DNA of 64,000 nucleotides from Chryseobacterium paludis (GCF_025403485.1 NZ_CP099966.1:2170001-2234000); one strand, 5' to 3'. Positions 43,697-52,981 are shown, counted from the stretch's first letter. A program made the numbers and translations. The notes: generated by a model from the letters alone, not told the origin.

Positions 43697-45478
43697 TTAT
43701 AGCTTATACTGTATTTCCACTAGAACCCCTTGTTCATTCTTTTTATCTGTTACTTTACAATGGATCTCCTTTTTATATAAATCATTAAGCAGTCCAATCC
43801 TTTCAATGGTATTTTTCATTCCTCGTCCTTCTCTCGCTTTTTGATGTTGGGTTTTCAGTTTTTTACTTTCTTCAATTCCAATTCCATTGTCTTCAATAAT
43901 GATTTTTAAATGCTCATTACTTTTTTCAAAGTTCAATTTTAAAAATCCCTTTTCTTTCCGATATCGTAACCCGTGCCAGATTGCATTTTCTAAAAATGGC
44001 TGAACGAGCATTCCGGGAATCTGTAGGGTCTGTAAATTTAAATTCTCGTCAACAATAATTTCATAGTCAAACTTATCTGCAAAGCGTGTTTTTTCCAATG
44101 CAAGATAATTCTGTAACAGATCAAGCTCCTGCTGGAAGGGAATAAAATCTTCAGTCGAATTTTCCATGACTCCCCGCATCAGCTTTGAAAATTTGGTTAA
44201 ATATTGATTGGCTTCCAATTCGTTATTTGTTGCGATGAATTGATTAACGCTATTTAAACTGTTAAAAATAAAATGAGGATTCATCTCACGGCGAAGAGAC
44301 TGCAAAGCAATTTTTTTATTTTTAATCTGAACCTTTTTTAGGGTCCAGAAAATAAAACCAACCAATCCCAATAATAAGATCAACGCTCCGATCAAACCGT
44401 AGTTGAAGACATTTTTCTTTCTGATCAATTCATCTTTCAGTTCTCTTTCCTTTTCTAATTGTGAGATTCTTTGCTCCGTATCCTCCAGGATTTTGTTATC
44501 CACAAGGCTTCTGTCTTTTGAAACAAGATCAGGAAGCTTTCCCAGAAAATCCCTGTATAATTTTACCGAAGCGTCTGTATTTTCAGAAACACTGTATAGA
44601 CTGTCTAATCTCTTTACACTTTTTTGAGCTTCTAAGGTATGTCCTTTCTCCAAGGCAATTCCATAAGCGTTTTTTAATGTTTCAATAGCACTTTTCGTGT
44701 CGTTTTTCTTAATATAGATATCAGCTAGTTCCTGGATCTGTTCAACTTTTTTCTGAGAATCGTCTTTTACAAAATCTTCTTTAAGAACTTTTTTCTTGGC
44801 TTCAATCGCTTTATCAAAATCTTTATTATCAACATAAAAATTCGTCAGTTTTTGATTAATTTCTAAAGCCTGTTGTGGTTCCTGTTGCTTTTTAGAAAGC
44901 TTATAAGCACTTTTCAGATTTTCTTCAGCTTTAGGAATATCATTTTGCTGAATATTTACATCAGCCAACTGACTGTAACTTGCTGCCAAATCTCCTTTTT
45001 CATTTTCTTTTCTACTGAGATCAATATTACTCTGAATTGCTTCAGCTTTTGCCTCCTGGGAAGGCGAAGAAAGTCGAGTAACATCATTTGAGTTAACACT
45101 CCTGCTTTCTTTTGAGTAACTTATTTCTGCAGCCCGGCTATAATTGCTTATGGCAGGACTTATTTTATTTTGCTTCTCCTGGGATTGCGCTAGTTTTCGG
45201 GTTACAGATTCCAGATTCTTTTTATCGTTCAGGTTCTGATATACATTTCTGGCCTTTATCAGATACTCTTCGCTTTTGGCATAATTTCCTTGACTATAAT
45301 AATCGTTGGCCATTCCAACATAAGTTTCAGCGACTGTTTTATTATCGTTATTGTCGACTGCTTTTTTTAATTTTGATGCTGATTTTAGAGCTTTGGAAAT
45401 CCTTGTAGAATCCTGGGCGAAAGAAAAATTTCCTATCGCTAATGTGATGATTAATATTATTTTAAAAAGTAACTTCAC
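43697..45478 (-). CDS. TPR sensor histidine kinase (LytS/His_kinase family)
   Basis: A 593-residue membrane kinase: signal peptide (to ~22, GNFSFAQ), a periplasmic TPR array ~40-340 (repeats such as AETYVGMANDYYSQGNYAKSEEYLIKARNVYQNL), a transmembrane helix ~357-378, then the His_kinase domain with the H-box EMNPHFIFNSLNSV (~395-408) and the ATPase N-box ENAIWHGLRYR with IEDNGIGIEE. This architecture partners LytTR regulators. It is divergent from the amidohydrolase, with a repeat pair in the shared 156-nt gap. Confidence 0.92.
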   Translation of the reverse strand: MKLLFKIILIITLAIGNFSFAQDSTRISKALKSASKLKKAVDNNDNKTVAETYVGMANDYYSQGNYAKSEEYLIKARNVYQNLNDKKNLESVTRKLAQSQEKQNKISPAISNYSRAAEISYSKESRSVNSNDVTRLSSPSQEAKAEAIQSNIDLSRKENEKGDLAASYSQLADVNIQQNDIPKAEENLKSAYKLSKKQQEPQQALEINQKLTNFYVDNKDFDKAIEAKKKVLKEDFVKDDSQKKVEQIQELADIYIKKNDTKSAIETLKNAYGIALEKGHTLEAQKSVKRLDSLYSVSENTDASVKLYRDFLGKLPDLVSKDRSLVDNKILEDTEQRISQLEKERELKDELIRKKNVFNYGLIGALILLLGLVGFIFWTLKKVQIKNKKIALQSLRREMNPHFIFNSLNSVNQFIATNNELEANQYLTKFSKLMRGVMENSTEDFIPFQQELDLLQNYLALEKTRFADKFDYEIIVDENLNLQTLQIPGMLVQPFLENAIWHGLRYRKEKGFLKLNFEKSNEHLKIIIEDNGIGIEESKKLKTQHQKAREGRGMKNTIERIGLLNDLYKKEIHCKVTDKKNEQGVLVEIQYKL

Positions 45479-45533
45479 TTGTTTCCAATCTATATTGCAA
45501 AGTAACTAAAACTTTACTTATACTATCTTATCC

Positions 45534-45564
45534 TTCACCAAGTCAAAACCATATTTCACCAAGT
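45534..45564 (+). repeat. Direct-repeat pair 1 (candidate LytTR operator)
   Basis: TTCACCAAGT at 45534-45543 and 45555-45564, start-to-start 21 bp. The -7 box TATATTTG (45599-45606) begins 34 bp after the second repeat. It lies between the sensor kinase and the amidohydrolase. Confidence 0.75.
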
Positions 45565-45598
45565 TTCAAAGAAATAGCAATCGATACAGCCGTTTTCA

Positions 45599-45606
45599 TA
45601 TATTTG
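45599..45606 (+). promoter_or_regulatory. -7 box TATATTTG of the amidohydrolase gene
   Basis: Exact TAnnTTTG with no -33 TTTG at the expected distance, which fits activator-dependent transcription from the repeat pair. Confidence 0.55.
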
Positions 45607-45634
45607 TGAATTATAAATCATATAAACGAAATTC

Positions 45635-47389
45635 ATGAAAACGTATTTTTATCTATTATGTATACTCTGTTTTCTGACCAGTAAGATTCATGCACAGACG
45701 TATATCCAGAATGTAACTGTTGTGGATGTTGTCAATAAAAAACTGGTTCCTAATCAAACCGTTGTCATTACTAAAAACCTCATTTCTGAAATAAAACCTA
45801 TCAATAAAATAAAAGTTCCTCAGGGTGCAAATGTTATAGATGGAAAAGGAAAGTTTCTGATGCCCGGAATGACTGATGCCCACGTTCATTTTTTTCAAAG
45901 CGGAGGTTTATATACAAGACCGGATGCTTTAGATCTCAGAAAGCAGGTTTCTTATGAAAAAGAAATTGACTGGGTACATCATAATATGGAAGACTTTCTA
46001 TTAAGATATCTTAAAAATGGGATCACTTCTGTAATAGATGCCGGAGCTTCTTACAATTTTCTGGGACTTCGGGATTCATTCTCAAAAAACACAACTTTAC
46101 CTTCTGTTTATATGACAGGTCCACTTATTACAACATATGAACCTGAGGTATTTAAAAACCTTGATAAAAATGAACCCTTCAAATTGGTAGCTTCAGCTGA
46201 AGAAGCAAAAAAAATGGTTCTGGAGCAACTTCCCTATAAGCCGGATTTCATTAAAATATGGTATATCGTAATGGCCAATCCAAAAGAGATGGAAGCTGCT
46301 GCAAAAAAGTATGAACCTATTATAAAAACTATTATTGACGAGGCTCATAAAAATAATTTAAAAGTTGCGGTTCATGCTACTGAAAGAATAACTGCTCAAA
46401 TTGCGGTACAGAATGGTGCAGACTTTTTGGTACACGATATAGAAGATGAAATTGTTCCTGATGATTTTGTAAAACTCTTAAAATCTAAAAAAGTTGTTTT
46501 AAGCCCCACTCTTACTGTGATGGATAATTACTATAAGACTTTCGCACAGAAAAAGAATTACAGTACTTATGAATTGGAAAATGCAAACCCACAAACAATA
46601 GGATCTATCTATGATCTTAAACATTTATCTGGTTCTTCAGACTCAATATTAGTCAGTGCAGTAAAAAAGCGTTTCAATCTTCCACAAATAGATATCTCTG
46701 CAGCAAAAAAAGACTCTATCAGGATGGTAAATTTAAAGAAGCTTTCAGACGGCGGTGTAACAATTGCTGCAGGTACTGATGCAGGAAATATAGCCACCCA
46801 ACACGCGTCCTCTTTTATTATGGAACTCAAAGCAATGAAAGAAAGTGGAATGAACAACTGGCAGGTCCTTGAGTCGGCAACTATTAGTCCTGCCAAAATA
46901 TTTAACAAAGAAAATGTTTCCGGAAGTATAACAAAAGGTAAAATTGCAGATATGGTACTTCTCAATTCAGATCCGACTGAAAGTTTAGATCATCTTACTC
47001 AAATAGAAATGGTGTTTAAAAACGGACAATCCATGTTACCGAGTAAGATCATAAAAGTAACTCCTGAAATTCTTGTACAGCAACAATTAAATGGCTACAA
47101 TGCAAGAAATATCGATGCTTTTATGGATCCATATTCTGAAGATGTTGAACTTTATGTTTTCCCTGGTAAATTAATAAGCAAAGGGAAGGAAGCTATGAAG
47201 AAAAGCTACAGTGCCATGTTTGAGAAAATGCCTGATCTGCATTGTGAAATCAAAAGCAGAATCATTAATGGTAATTTCATTGTGGATAAAGAAAGTGTTT
47301 CAGGAATGCGAAAAAATGGAAAAGTGGAAGCGACTGCTATTTATGAGATAAAAGATAATAAAATTTCAAAGGTCTATTTCTTACCTTAA
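45635..47389 (+). CDS. Exported amidohydrolase with C-terminal SnoaL-like domain
   Basis: A 584-residue protein with signal peptide (ending KIHAQ). Its amidohydrolase core has MPGMTDAHVHFF (metal HxH, ~83-87), FIKIWY (bridging Lys), VAVHATERI and FLVHDIEDE (His ligands), and AAGTDAGN (Asp). The dipeptidase/prolidase-like imidazolonepropionase group is the closest pattern. Residues ~475-584 (LNGYNARNIDAFMDPYSEDVELYVFPG) form a SnoaL/NTF2-like domain, an unusual fusion. First gene under the repeat-pair promoters. Confidence 0.85.
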   Translation: MKTYFYLLCILCFLTSKIHAQTYIQNVTVVDVVNKKLVPNQTVVITKNLISEIKPINKIKVPQGANVIDGKGKFLMPGMTDAHVHFFQSGGLYTRPDALDLRKQVSYEKEIDWVHHNMEDFLLRYLKNGITSVIDAGASYNFLGLRDSFSKNTTLPSVYMTGPLITTYEPEVFKNLDKNEPFKLVASAEEAKKMVLEQLPYKPDFIKIWYIVMANPKEMEAAAKKYEPIIKTIIDEAHKNNLKVAVHATERITAQIAVQNGADFLVHDIEDEIVPDDFVKLLKSKKVVLSPTLTVMDNYYKTFAQKKNYSTYELENANPQTIGSIYDLKHLSGSSDSILVSAVKKRFNLPQIDISAAKKDSIRMVNLKKLSDGGVTIAAGTDAGNIATQHASSFIMELKAMKESGMNNWQVLESATISPAKIFNKENVSGSITKGKIADMVLLNSDPTESLDHLTQIEMVFKNGQSMLPSKIIKVTPEILVQQQLNGYNARNIDAFMDPYSEDVELYVFPGKLISKGKEAMKKSYSAMFEKMPDLHCEIKSRIINGNFIVDKESVSGMRKNGKVEATAIYEIKDNKISKVYFLP

Positions 47390-47411
47390 TATAGCTTCAA
47401 ATACTTACAAA

Positions 47412-47444
47412 TAAAAGACAGTTCCTTCGGGCTGTCTTTTTTTT
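47412..47444 (+). terminator. Terminator after the amidohydrolase
   Basis: AAAAGACAG / CTGTCTTTT stem with a T-tract, 22 nt after the stop codon. Confidence 0.75.
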
Positions 47445-47448
47445 ATAC

Positions 47449-47479
47449 TTCACCAAGTGAAAACTCTATTTCACCAAGT
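47449..47479 (+). repeat. Direct-repeat pair 2 (candidate LytTR operator)
   Basis: TTCACCAAGT at 47449-47458 and 47470-47479, start-to-start 21 bp. The -7-like TACTTCAG (47513-47520) begins 33 bp after the second repeat. Confidence 0.75.
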
Positions 47480-47538
47480 CTCTCCATTTCCGGTTTTGAA
47501 TCGGACTAATTTTACTTCAGAATTTAAAACAAAAAATT

Positions 47539-48213
47539 ATGAAATTGAGACATTTTTTATTAATCGGATTCCTTACAGCAGGAAGTTTAATCAGCGCACA
47601 GGAAGTAAAGAAAAACGCAATTGAAGTAACAGGTGTTGCTGAAATGGAAGTAGAACCGGATGAAATTATTTTTAACATCGGAATAAAAGCTGACAATAAA
47701 AATGAACTGGCGGATAATGAAAAGAAATTATTCGAAACATTAAAAAGCAATGGAGTAAAAAATGAAGATATCACCTTCAAATCCATGTATCAGAATATAT
47801 ATTCAAAAACAGCCAAGTTTACCAAAAGCTTTCAGTTTAAAGTAAATGCAAAAACTAACCTAAGTAAAGTATTTGAGGGACTTAATCAAAAGTGGGTAAG
47901 CAACCTTAATATTTCGGAGGTAAAAAACACTAAGATTGCTGAATTCAGAAAAACAGTAAAAATAAATGCTCTAAAAGCAGCTAAAGAAAAAGCTGATTAT
48001 CTATTGGAAAGTATGGGTAAAAAAACGGGTGCTCCTTTAGAAATTGTAGAAATAGAAGACTACACAAGTGATACCGTTCTTCCAATTGGAGCTTATGCAA
48101 GAAAATCCAACACTGTACAAATGGAAGCAGATGCAGGTGTAGATTATTCTTTCGACAATATCGAAAACATCAAATTGAAGTACAGTATCAAAACAAGATA
48201 TGAAATACTTTAA
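47539..48213 (+). CDS. SIMPL (DUF541) domain exported protein
   Basis: A 224-residue periplasmic protein, signal peptide MKLRHFLLIGFLTAGSLISAQ. The DUF541 core begins IEVTGVAEMEVEPDEIIFNIGIKADNKNELADNE and continues with NGVKNEDITFKSMYQNIY, VFEGLNQKWVSNLNISEVKNTKIAEFRKTVKINALKAAKEKADYLLESMGKK and a C-terminal LKYSIKTRYEI strand, matching the SIMPL family. Family function is poorly known. Regulated by repeat pair 2 by position. Confidence 0.9.
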   Translation: MKLRHFLLIGFLTAGSLISAQEVKKNAIEVTGVAEMEVEPDEIIFNIGIKADNKNELADNEKKLFETLKSNGVKNEDITFKSMYQNIYSKTAKFTKSFQFKVNAKTNLSKVFEGLNQKWVSNLNISEVKNTKIAEFRKTVKINALKAAKEKADYLLESMGKKTGAPLEIVEIEDYTSDTVLPIGAYARKSNTVQMEADAGVDYSFDNIENIKLKYSIKTRYEIL

Positions 48214-48220
48214 AACGATA

Positions 48221-48252
48221 TAAAGGCAGTTCATAAGAGCTGCCTTTTTTTC
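48221..48252 (+). terminator. Terminator after the SIMPL gene
   Basis: AAAGGCAGTTC / GAGCTGCCTTT stem followed by T residues. Confidence 0.8.
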
Positions 48253-48263
48253 TAAAATAACTA

Positions 48264-48294
48264 TTCACCAAGTCAAATCTCCTACTCACCAAGT
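48264..48294 (+). repeat. Direct-repeat pair 3 (candidate LytTR operator)
   Basis: TTCACCAAGT at 48264-48273 and CTCACCAAGT at 48285-48294, start-to-start 21 bp. The -7-like TACTTTAG (48328-48335) begins 33 bp after the second repeat. Confidence 0.75.
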
Positions 48295-48353
48295 CTTCAG
48301 ATTTTCAGCCTGAGATTCAGATAATTTTACTTTAGAATTTTAAATAATATACT

Positions 48354-49952
48354 ATGAAATACTTATTAATACTATTCACTCTTTCAGTTTCTTTATTCAA
48401 ATCTCAAGAACTGAAAAAAGAAATAGATGTAAAGCAAGCTACCCTATTCTTGCAAGGCGCAAAAGTTTTTGGCAGCACAAATGTCTCTTTGCAGAAAGGA
48501 AAAAATACCGTACGAATTATCAATCTTCCAAATGATATCGACGAAAATACCTATAAAATTAACCTTGAAAAAAATACCACGCTCCTATCTATCACGCCAC
48601 AAAATAATTATTTACAAAATGACGAAATGTCTGAAGGCGAGAAAAAACTGGAGAATGAAAGAAAAAAACTTCAACGACAGGTAAGTTTATTGAATATTCA
48701 AATTAAAAACCTTACGGGTGAGCAGAATATCATTAATGATAATCTTAAAGTTTCTACGAATGATAAATCTACTCCACAGGATCAGTTGATAAAATTAACA
48801 GAGTTTTATAGAAAAAGAATGCTTGAAATTGATAACCAGGTATTTTTACTGAATGAACAGAAAAGTGGATTTGATGAAAGTATAGCCAAGATCAATAAAC
48901 AATTTACCGAAGAGCAGACTCACAAGAATAAAAACAAAAAAGAACTTCTCCTTGAAATTCTTGCTGATCATGAAATGAATGTAAATCTTGGTGTCAGCTA
49001 TATTGTTTCTAATGCTGGCTGGATTCCATCTTATGATCTACGTGCTGAATCTACAAAAAAACCTCTTGAGATCGTTTATAAAGGAAAAATCTATCAGAAA
49101 ACAGGTCAGAACTGGAATAATGTAAAATTATTTGTTTCAACCTACAGGCCCTCTTATAACCAAAACCGCCCTATTTTATCACCACTCTACGTAACCGAGT
49201 ACACTCCTTATGATTCTCAAAAAGAACTTGCAGCCTATTCGATAAAAGCTAAAGCTGAATTGACGAATGCCTATCAAATGCGTGCAGAAGAGATTGCAGC
49301 ACCCAGCCAAATCCCAGTAGCAACCGTTTCTGATAATCAGATGAATGTGATGTATGAATTAAAATTCAATCAGACCATTGTAAGTCAGGAAAAGGAACAG
49401 TATGTAATTCTGGATAAAAAAGAGGTCAATGCTACTTACAAGTACCACACCGTACCAAAGCTTAATAATCAGGTATTCCTGATGGCATTTGTGAAAAACT
49501 GGCAAAACCTCAACCTGATATCTGGTGAAGCCAATATCTACTTTGAAGATAACTATATCGGAAAAACCAATATTGCCAGTAACTATATCAAAGATGAGTT
49601 TCCAATATCTCTTGGTGTTGATGAAAGAATTACTGTAAAAAGAGTAAAACAGGAAGATAAAACTTCTCAAAAAACCCTGAGTTCAAATAAATGGGAAACA
49701 GAGTCTTATCAAATACATATCAGAAACAATACGAAAGAAAACATTGACCTGGAGATTCTTGACCAGCTTCCTATAAGTGAAAACTCCAAAGTATCAGTAA
49801 AAGCTTTAGAAATAGGCAATGGAGATTTTGACGGGAAAACGGGAACCATCCTTTGGAACAGAAAGATCACCAGCGGTGGCTCAGACACCATCAACTTTTC
49901 TTTTGAAGTGAAATATCCTAAAGACATGCAAATTCAATATTACAGCAGATAA
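48354..49952 (+). CDS. DUF4139 (mucoidy-inhibitor-like) exported protein
   Basis: A 532-residue protein with signal peptide (LFTLSVSLFKSQ). The N-terminal DUF4140 beta domain (~20-75, VKQATLFLQGAKVFGSTNVSLQKGKNTVRI) is followed by a coiled coil (~80-200), then the DUF4139 beta domain ~210-525 with the signature VNLGVSYIVSNAGWIPSYDLRAES and a C-terminal LDQLPISENSKVSVKALEI / TINFSFEVKYPKD. Function in bacteria is unknown. It is the first gene of a two-gene unit with the VWA gene 20 nt downstream. Confidence 0.92.
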   Translation: MKYLLILFTLSVSLFKSQELKKEIDVKQATLFLQGAKVFGSTNVSLQKGKNTVRIINLPNDIDENTYKINLEKNTTLLSITPQNNYLQNDEMSEGEKKLENERKKLQRQVSLLNIQIKNLTGEQNIINDNLKVSTNDKSTPQDQLIKLTEFYRKRMLEIDNQVFLLNEQKSGFDESIAKINKQFTEEQTHKNKNKKELLLEILADHEMNVNLGVSYIVSNAGWIPSYDLRAESTKKPLEIVYKGKIYQKTGQNWNNVKLFVSTYRPSYNQNRPILSPLYVTEYTPYDSQKELAAYSIKAKAELTNAYQMRAEEIAAPSQIPVATVSDNQMNVMYELKFNQTIVSQEKEQYVILDKKEVNATYKYHTVPKLNNQVFLMAFVKNWQNLNLISGEANIYFEDNYIGKTNIASNYIKDEFPISLGVDERITVKRVKQEDKTSQKTLSSNKWETESYQIHIRNNTKENIDLEILDQLPISENSKVSVKALEIGNGDFDGKTGTILWNRKITSGGSDTINFSFEVKYPKDMQIQYYSR

Positions 49953-49972
49953 CCTTATTAAAAATATAAATA

Positions 49973-51172
49973 ATGACAACTTTTAAAATTTTAACATTAG
50001 CAATAGGCGCTGCTTTTTTAAGCTCAAACAGCCTGACTGATATTCGTTGTGCAAGTAAAAAAAATACTGAGACAAATGAGAATATACCGACACGAAATGC
50101 TTCTTTAACTCCGGTAAATCATGCAGGCAAAGAAAATAAGATTCAGGTCGCTCTTTTATTGGACACTTCAAACAGTATGGATGGACTGATTGATCAGGCA
50201 AAATCCAGGTTGTGGAATATTGTTAATACATTAACGACATTGAAATACGATGGAAAAGCTCCCCAGATAGAGATCGCTCTTTATGAATATGGAAATGATG
50301 GAATCTCAGATGAAAATTTCATCAGACAGGTAACTCCATTAACACAAGATCTGGATTTGGTTTCAGAAAAATTATTTGCTTTAAGAACCAATGGTGGAAA
50401 TGAATATTGTGGTGCTGTTATCCGCGATGCAACATTGAATCTGAACTGGGATAAAAATGACAAAAGCATGAAACTGATCTATATCGCGGGTAATGAACCT
50501 TTTGATCAGGGAAGAATTAATTATAAGGAAGTTATCTCCTCTGCGAAAGCTAAAAAAATATATACCAACACTATTTTCTGTGGGGATAGAAATGAGGGAA
50601 TCCAATCCTTTTGGCAGAATGGAGCTGTTTCTGGCGATGGAAAATATTTCAATATCGATAGCGACCTAAAAGTAATTTATATTGAAACACCTTATGATAT
50701 AAGAATTTCGGAATGCAATACAAAACTTAATGATACTTATATCTATTATGGAAGTCATGGATCTGAATATAAAAGTAAACAAATGATGCAGGATAAAAAT
50801 GCCGAGGTTCAATCAGTTTCCAATGCTGTAGAAAGAACTGTTGCTAAAAGTAAGAAGAATGCTTATAAAAATGACCATTGGGATCTTGTGGATAAAGCTG
50901 AAAAAGATGTAAACTTTATCACAACGGTTAAAGAGAGTGAGCTTCCCACTGAATTAAAGGGTAAAAGTAAAGAAGAGGTAAAAAAAGTAGTGGGTCAAAA
51001 GTCAGCAGAAAGAGGAAAAATTCAACGAGAGATTGAAGAGCTATCTAAAAAAAGACAAGATTATATTGATAAAGAAATGAAAAAACGTGGCAATGCAGAT
51101 TCTGATGATCTTGGAAAAGCGATTGAAAAATCTATTTTAGAATTGGCTAAGAAAAATGGATATAGTTCATAA
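49973..51172 (+). CDS. VWA-domain exported protein
   Basis: A 399-residue protein with a short N-terminal hydrophobic segment and Cys 26 in TDIRCASKK. A von Willebrand A domain at ~58-255 has the MIDAS motif VALLLDTSNSMDGLID, TNGGNEYCGAVIRD and LIYIAGNEPFDQG. The C-terminal third is a K/E-rich helical region. In envelope-associated proteins VWA domains bind protein or metal partners. Cotranscribed with the DUF4139 gene; the terminator at 51205 closes the unit. Confidence 0.88.
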   Translation: MTTFKILTLAIGAAFLSSNSLTDIRCASKKNTETNENIPTRNASLTPVNHAGKENKIQVALLLDTSNSMDGLIDQAKSRLWNIVNTLTTLKYDGKAPQIEIALYEYGNDGISDENFIRQVTPLTQDLDLVSEKLFALRTNGGNEYCGAVIRDATLNLNWDKNDKSMKLIYIAGNEPFDQGRINYKEVISSAKAKKIYTNTIFCGDRNEGIQSFWQNGAVSGDGKYFNIDSDLKVIYIETPYDIRISECNTKLNDTYIYYGSHGSEYKSKQMMQDKNAEVQSVSNAVERTVAKSKKNAYKNDHWDLVDKAEKDVNFITTVKESELPTELKGKSKEEVKKVVGQKSAERGKIQREIEELSKKRQDYIDKEMKKRGNADSDDLGKAIEKSILELAKKNGYSS

Positions 51173-51204
51173 CATAAAAATTTTCACCTCCTTTTCATAG
51201 TTTT

Positions 51205-51245
51205 AAAACTGGTGGCTGAGGTTCCCAAAGCCACCGTTTTTTTTA
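51205..51245 (+). terminator. Terminator of the DUF4139-VWA operon
   Basis: GGTGGCT / AGCCACC stem followed by eight T residues; also serves the convergent FAD gene. Confidence 0.8.
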
Positions 51246-52448
51246 TCGTCCAAATTTAAAATATCTCGATAAGGGATGTTTTTTATTTTTCATAAACTTA
51301 GAGCTCATTTCCATTCCCGTCACAGAAAAAGTAATCCCATTTCCACCAAAACCAAGTACAAAATAAGAGTTTTTAAAGTTTTTATGCTCCCCGATATAAG
51401 GTAATCCATCTTTTGTTTCACCAAAAGTACCAGCCCAGACAAAGTCGGTATAAAAATGATAATCGGGTTTAATTTTTTTTAAGGTCTTTATAATTTCCTT
51501 TTCTTTTTTATTGAGCAAAGCATCACGCTTTCCGGCATCATAGAAATCCTCATCTCCACCTCCGATCAATAATCGGCCATCATCTGTAGTTCTCATGTAC
51601 ATATATGGTTCATCGGTATTCCAAACAAGTGTATTTGTTATATTCTTAAATTTGTCATGATCAATTTCAGAAACGATAGCATAGGTACTTTTTAGATCTA
51701 CAAAATTCTCTTTAAGTAAATTTTTACTCTCATACCCTATGCAATAGATGAGCTTTTTAGCTTTAATTTGAGGACCGTTAGTTGTTGTGACTAAATTATA
51801 TCCTTTATAATATTTTACAGATTTCATTTCTGTTTTATCAAATATAGCAAGCCCCTTTTTTCTATTGAATTCCAATAATTCGTGAGCAAATTTAAAAGCA
51901 TCGATACTGGCTCCCTGTTTGGATACAATCCCGCCATAGGTATTTTGAAACCCAAATTCCTTCTGAATTTCTTCAGCTTCCAACCATTTTACTTCAAATC
52001 CATATTTTTTTCTGGCTTCAAATTCTTTTTTTAACCAGGATACATCTTTCTTTTTCGAAGCAAAATACAGAGACCTTTTTCTCTTAAACCCAGCTTCTGT
52101 TTTTATTTCTTTAGTTAGTTTTTCTATAGTGTCAATGGAACCTGAACAAGCCTTGTAACTTTCAACAGCACCTTTTTCTCCTATCAGATTTATAAGTTCA
52201 TAAAGTGGAACATCAATTTCGTATTGCAACATGGATGTGGTTGCTGAGGTACTTCCATTACAGATTTCCCGCTTATCTATAAGAATTGTCTGATATCCAT
52301 CTTGTCGCATTTGATGAGCAATTAAACTCCCTGTTATTCCACCTCCTATTACCAGTACATCACATTCTTCATCTGATTTTAATGACGGATAAGAAGCTAT
52401 CAACCCGTTTTTTACCAACCAAAATGGTTCATTAGACTTTAGATCCAT
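51243..52448 (-). CDS. FAD-dependent DAO-family oxidoreductase
   Basis: A 401-residue glycine/D-amino acid oxidase-family flavoenzyme. CDVLVIGGGITGSLIAHQMRQDGYQTILIDKREI is the dinucleotide-binding Rossmann start (GxGxxG), IYCIGYESKNLL a middle strand, and SYFVLGFGGNGITFSVTGMEMSS the C-terminal FAD motif. It lacks the C-terminal Rieske domain found in some relatives. Substrate unknown. Monocistronic, divergent from the SpoIIAA-like gene. Confidence 0.9.
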   Translation of the reverse strand: MDLKSNEPFWLVKNGLIASYPSLKSDEECDVLVIGGGITGSLIAHQMRQDGYQTILIDKREICNGSTSATTSMLQYEIDVPLYELINLIGEKGAVESYKACSGSIDTIEKLTKEIKTEAGFKRKRSLYFASKKKDVSWLKKEFEARKKYGFEVKWLEAEEIQKEFGFQNTYGGIVSKQGASIDAFKFAHELLEFNRKKGLAIFDKTEMKSVKYYKGYNLVTTTNGPQIKAKKLIYCIGYESKNLLKENFVDLKSTYAIVSEIDHDKFKNITNTLVWNTDEPYMYMRTTDDGRLLIGGGDEDFYDAGKRDALLNKKEKEIIKTLKKIKPDYHFYTDFVWAGTFGETKDGLPYIGEHKNFKNSYFVLGFGGNGITFSVTGMEMSSKFMKNKKHPLSRYFKFGR

Positions 52449-52564
52449 ATTAATATTTTACAATAAATGTAATGATTTTTATGAGTTTTTAACGCTTTCC
52501 CCTGTATTAATGGTGTAATTATTGTTGGTTGAGATAGAATCAAACCACACTAAATATTAATATT

Positions 52565-52945
52565 ATGATAACTATCATTCCAGAAGCACCGGAAAATGTT
52601 GCAGCATTTAATGCAACAGGAGAAGTAACGAGAGAGGATTTTGAAAACCTTGTTATTCCTCATGTAAAAAAGAAAGTAGATCAATTTGATGAGCTCAATT
52701 ATTTATTGTATTTAGATACCGATCTGGATAATTTCACTATGGGCGCATGGCTACAAGATGCTCTGTTAGGATTAAAAAATCTGGCCAACTGGAATCGAAC
52801 TGCTATTGTCACTGATAATGCGGGAGTTCAAAATTTTACAGACATTTTCAGTGTTCTATTGCCCGGTGAATTCAAGTCATTCCCTAAAGAAAATTTATAC
52901 AATGCCCTTTACTGGTGTAAGAACGGTAATGAAGTTGAGGCATAA
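52565..52945 (+). CDS. SpoIIAA-like STAS-related protein
   Basis: A 126-residue protein: NVAAFNATGEVTREDFENLVIPHVKKKVDQFDELNYLLYLDTDLDNFTMGAWLQDALLGLKNLANWNRTAIVTDNAGVQNF. This is the SpoIIAA-like fold (a single-domain STAS relative). The family role is not settled. Own terminator downstream; the divergent 116-nt gap with the FAD gene holds its promoter. Confidence 0.88.
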   Translation: MITIIPEAPENVAAFNATGEVTREDFENLVIPHVKKKVDQFDELNYLLYLDTDLDNFTMGAWLQDALLGLKNLANWNRTAIVTDNAGVQNFTDIFSVLLPGEFKSFPKENLYNALYWCKNGNEVEA

Positions 52946-52951
52946 AAGGGA

Positions 52952-52981
52952 TAAAAAAAGAGGCAGTTAGCCTCTTTTTTA
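52952..52981. terminator. Bidirectional terminator
   Basis: AAAAAAGAGGC / GCCTCTTTTTT stem between the SpoIIAA-like and MFS genes. Confidence 0.8.

Noticed and set aside
44403..45408. Several plus-strand frames over the sensor kinase
   Set aside because: Ser/Phe-rich translations typical of antisense shadows of TPR-coding DNA.
43161..45478. Kinase and regulator genes as a fused or hybrid gene
   Set aside because: Separate frames with stop codons and a third gene between.
46609..46965. Minus-strand 118-codon frame in the amidohydrolase
   Set aside because: Fully inside a gene with metal-binding motifs in the right order; no support of its own.
45534..48294. TTCACCAAGT repeats as a CRISPR array or REP elements
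   Set aside because: Only two copies per site with a fixed 21-bp period, always in promoter position; no spacer series and no palindrome.
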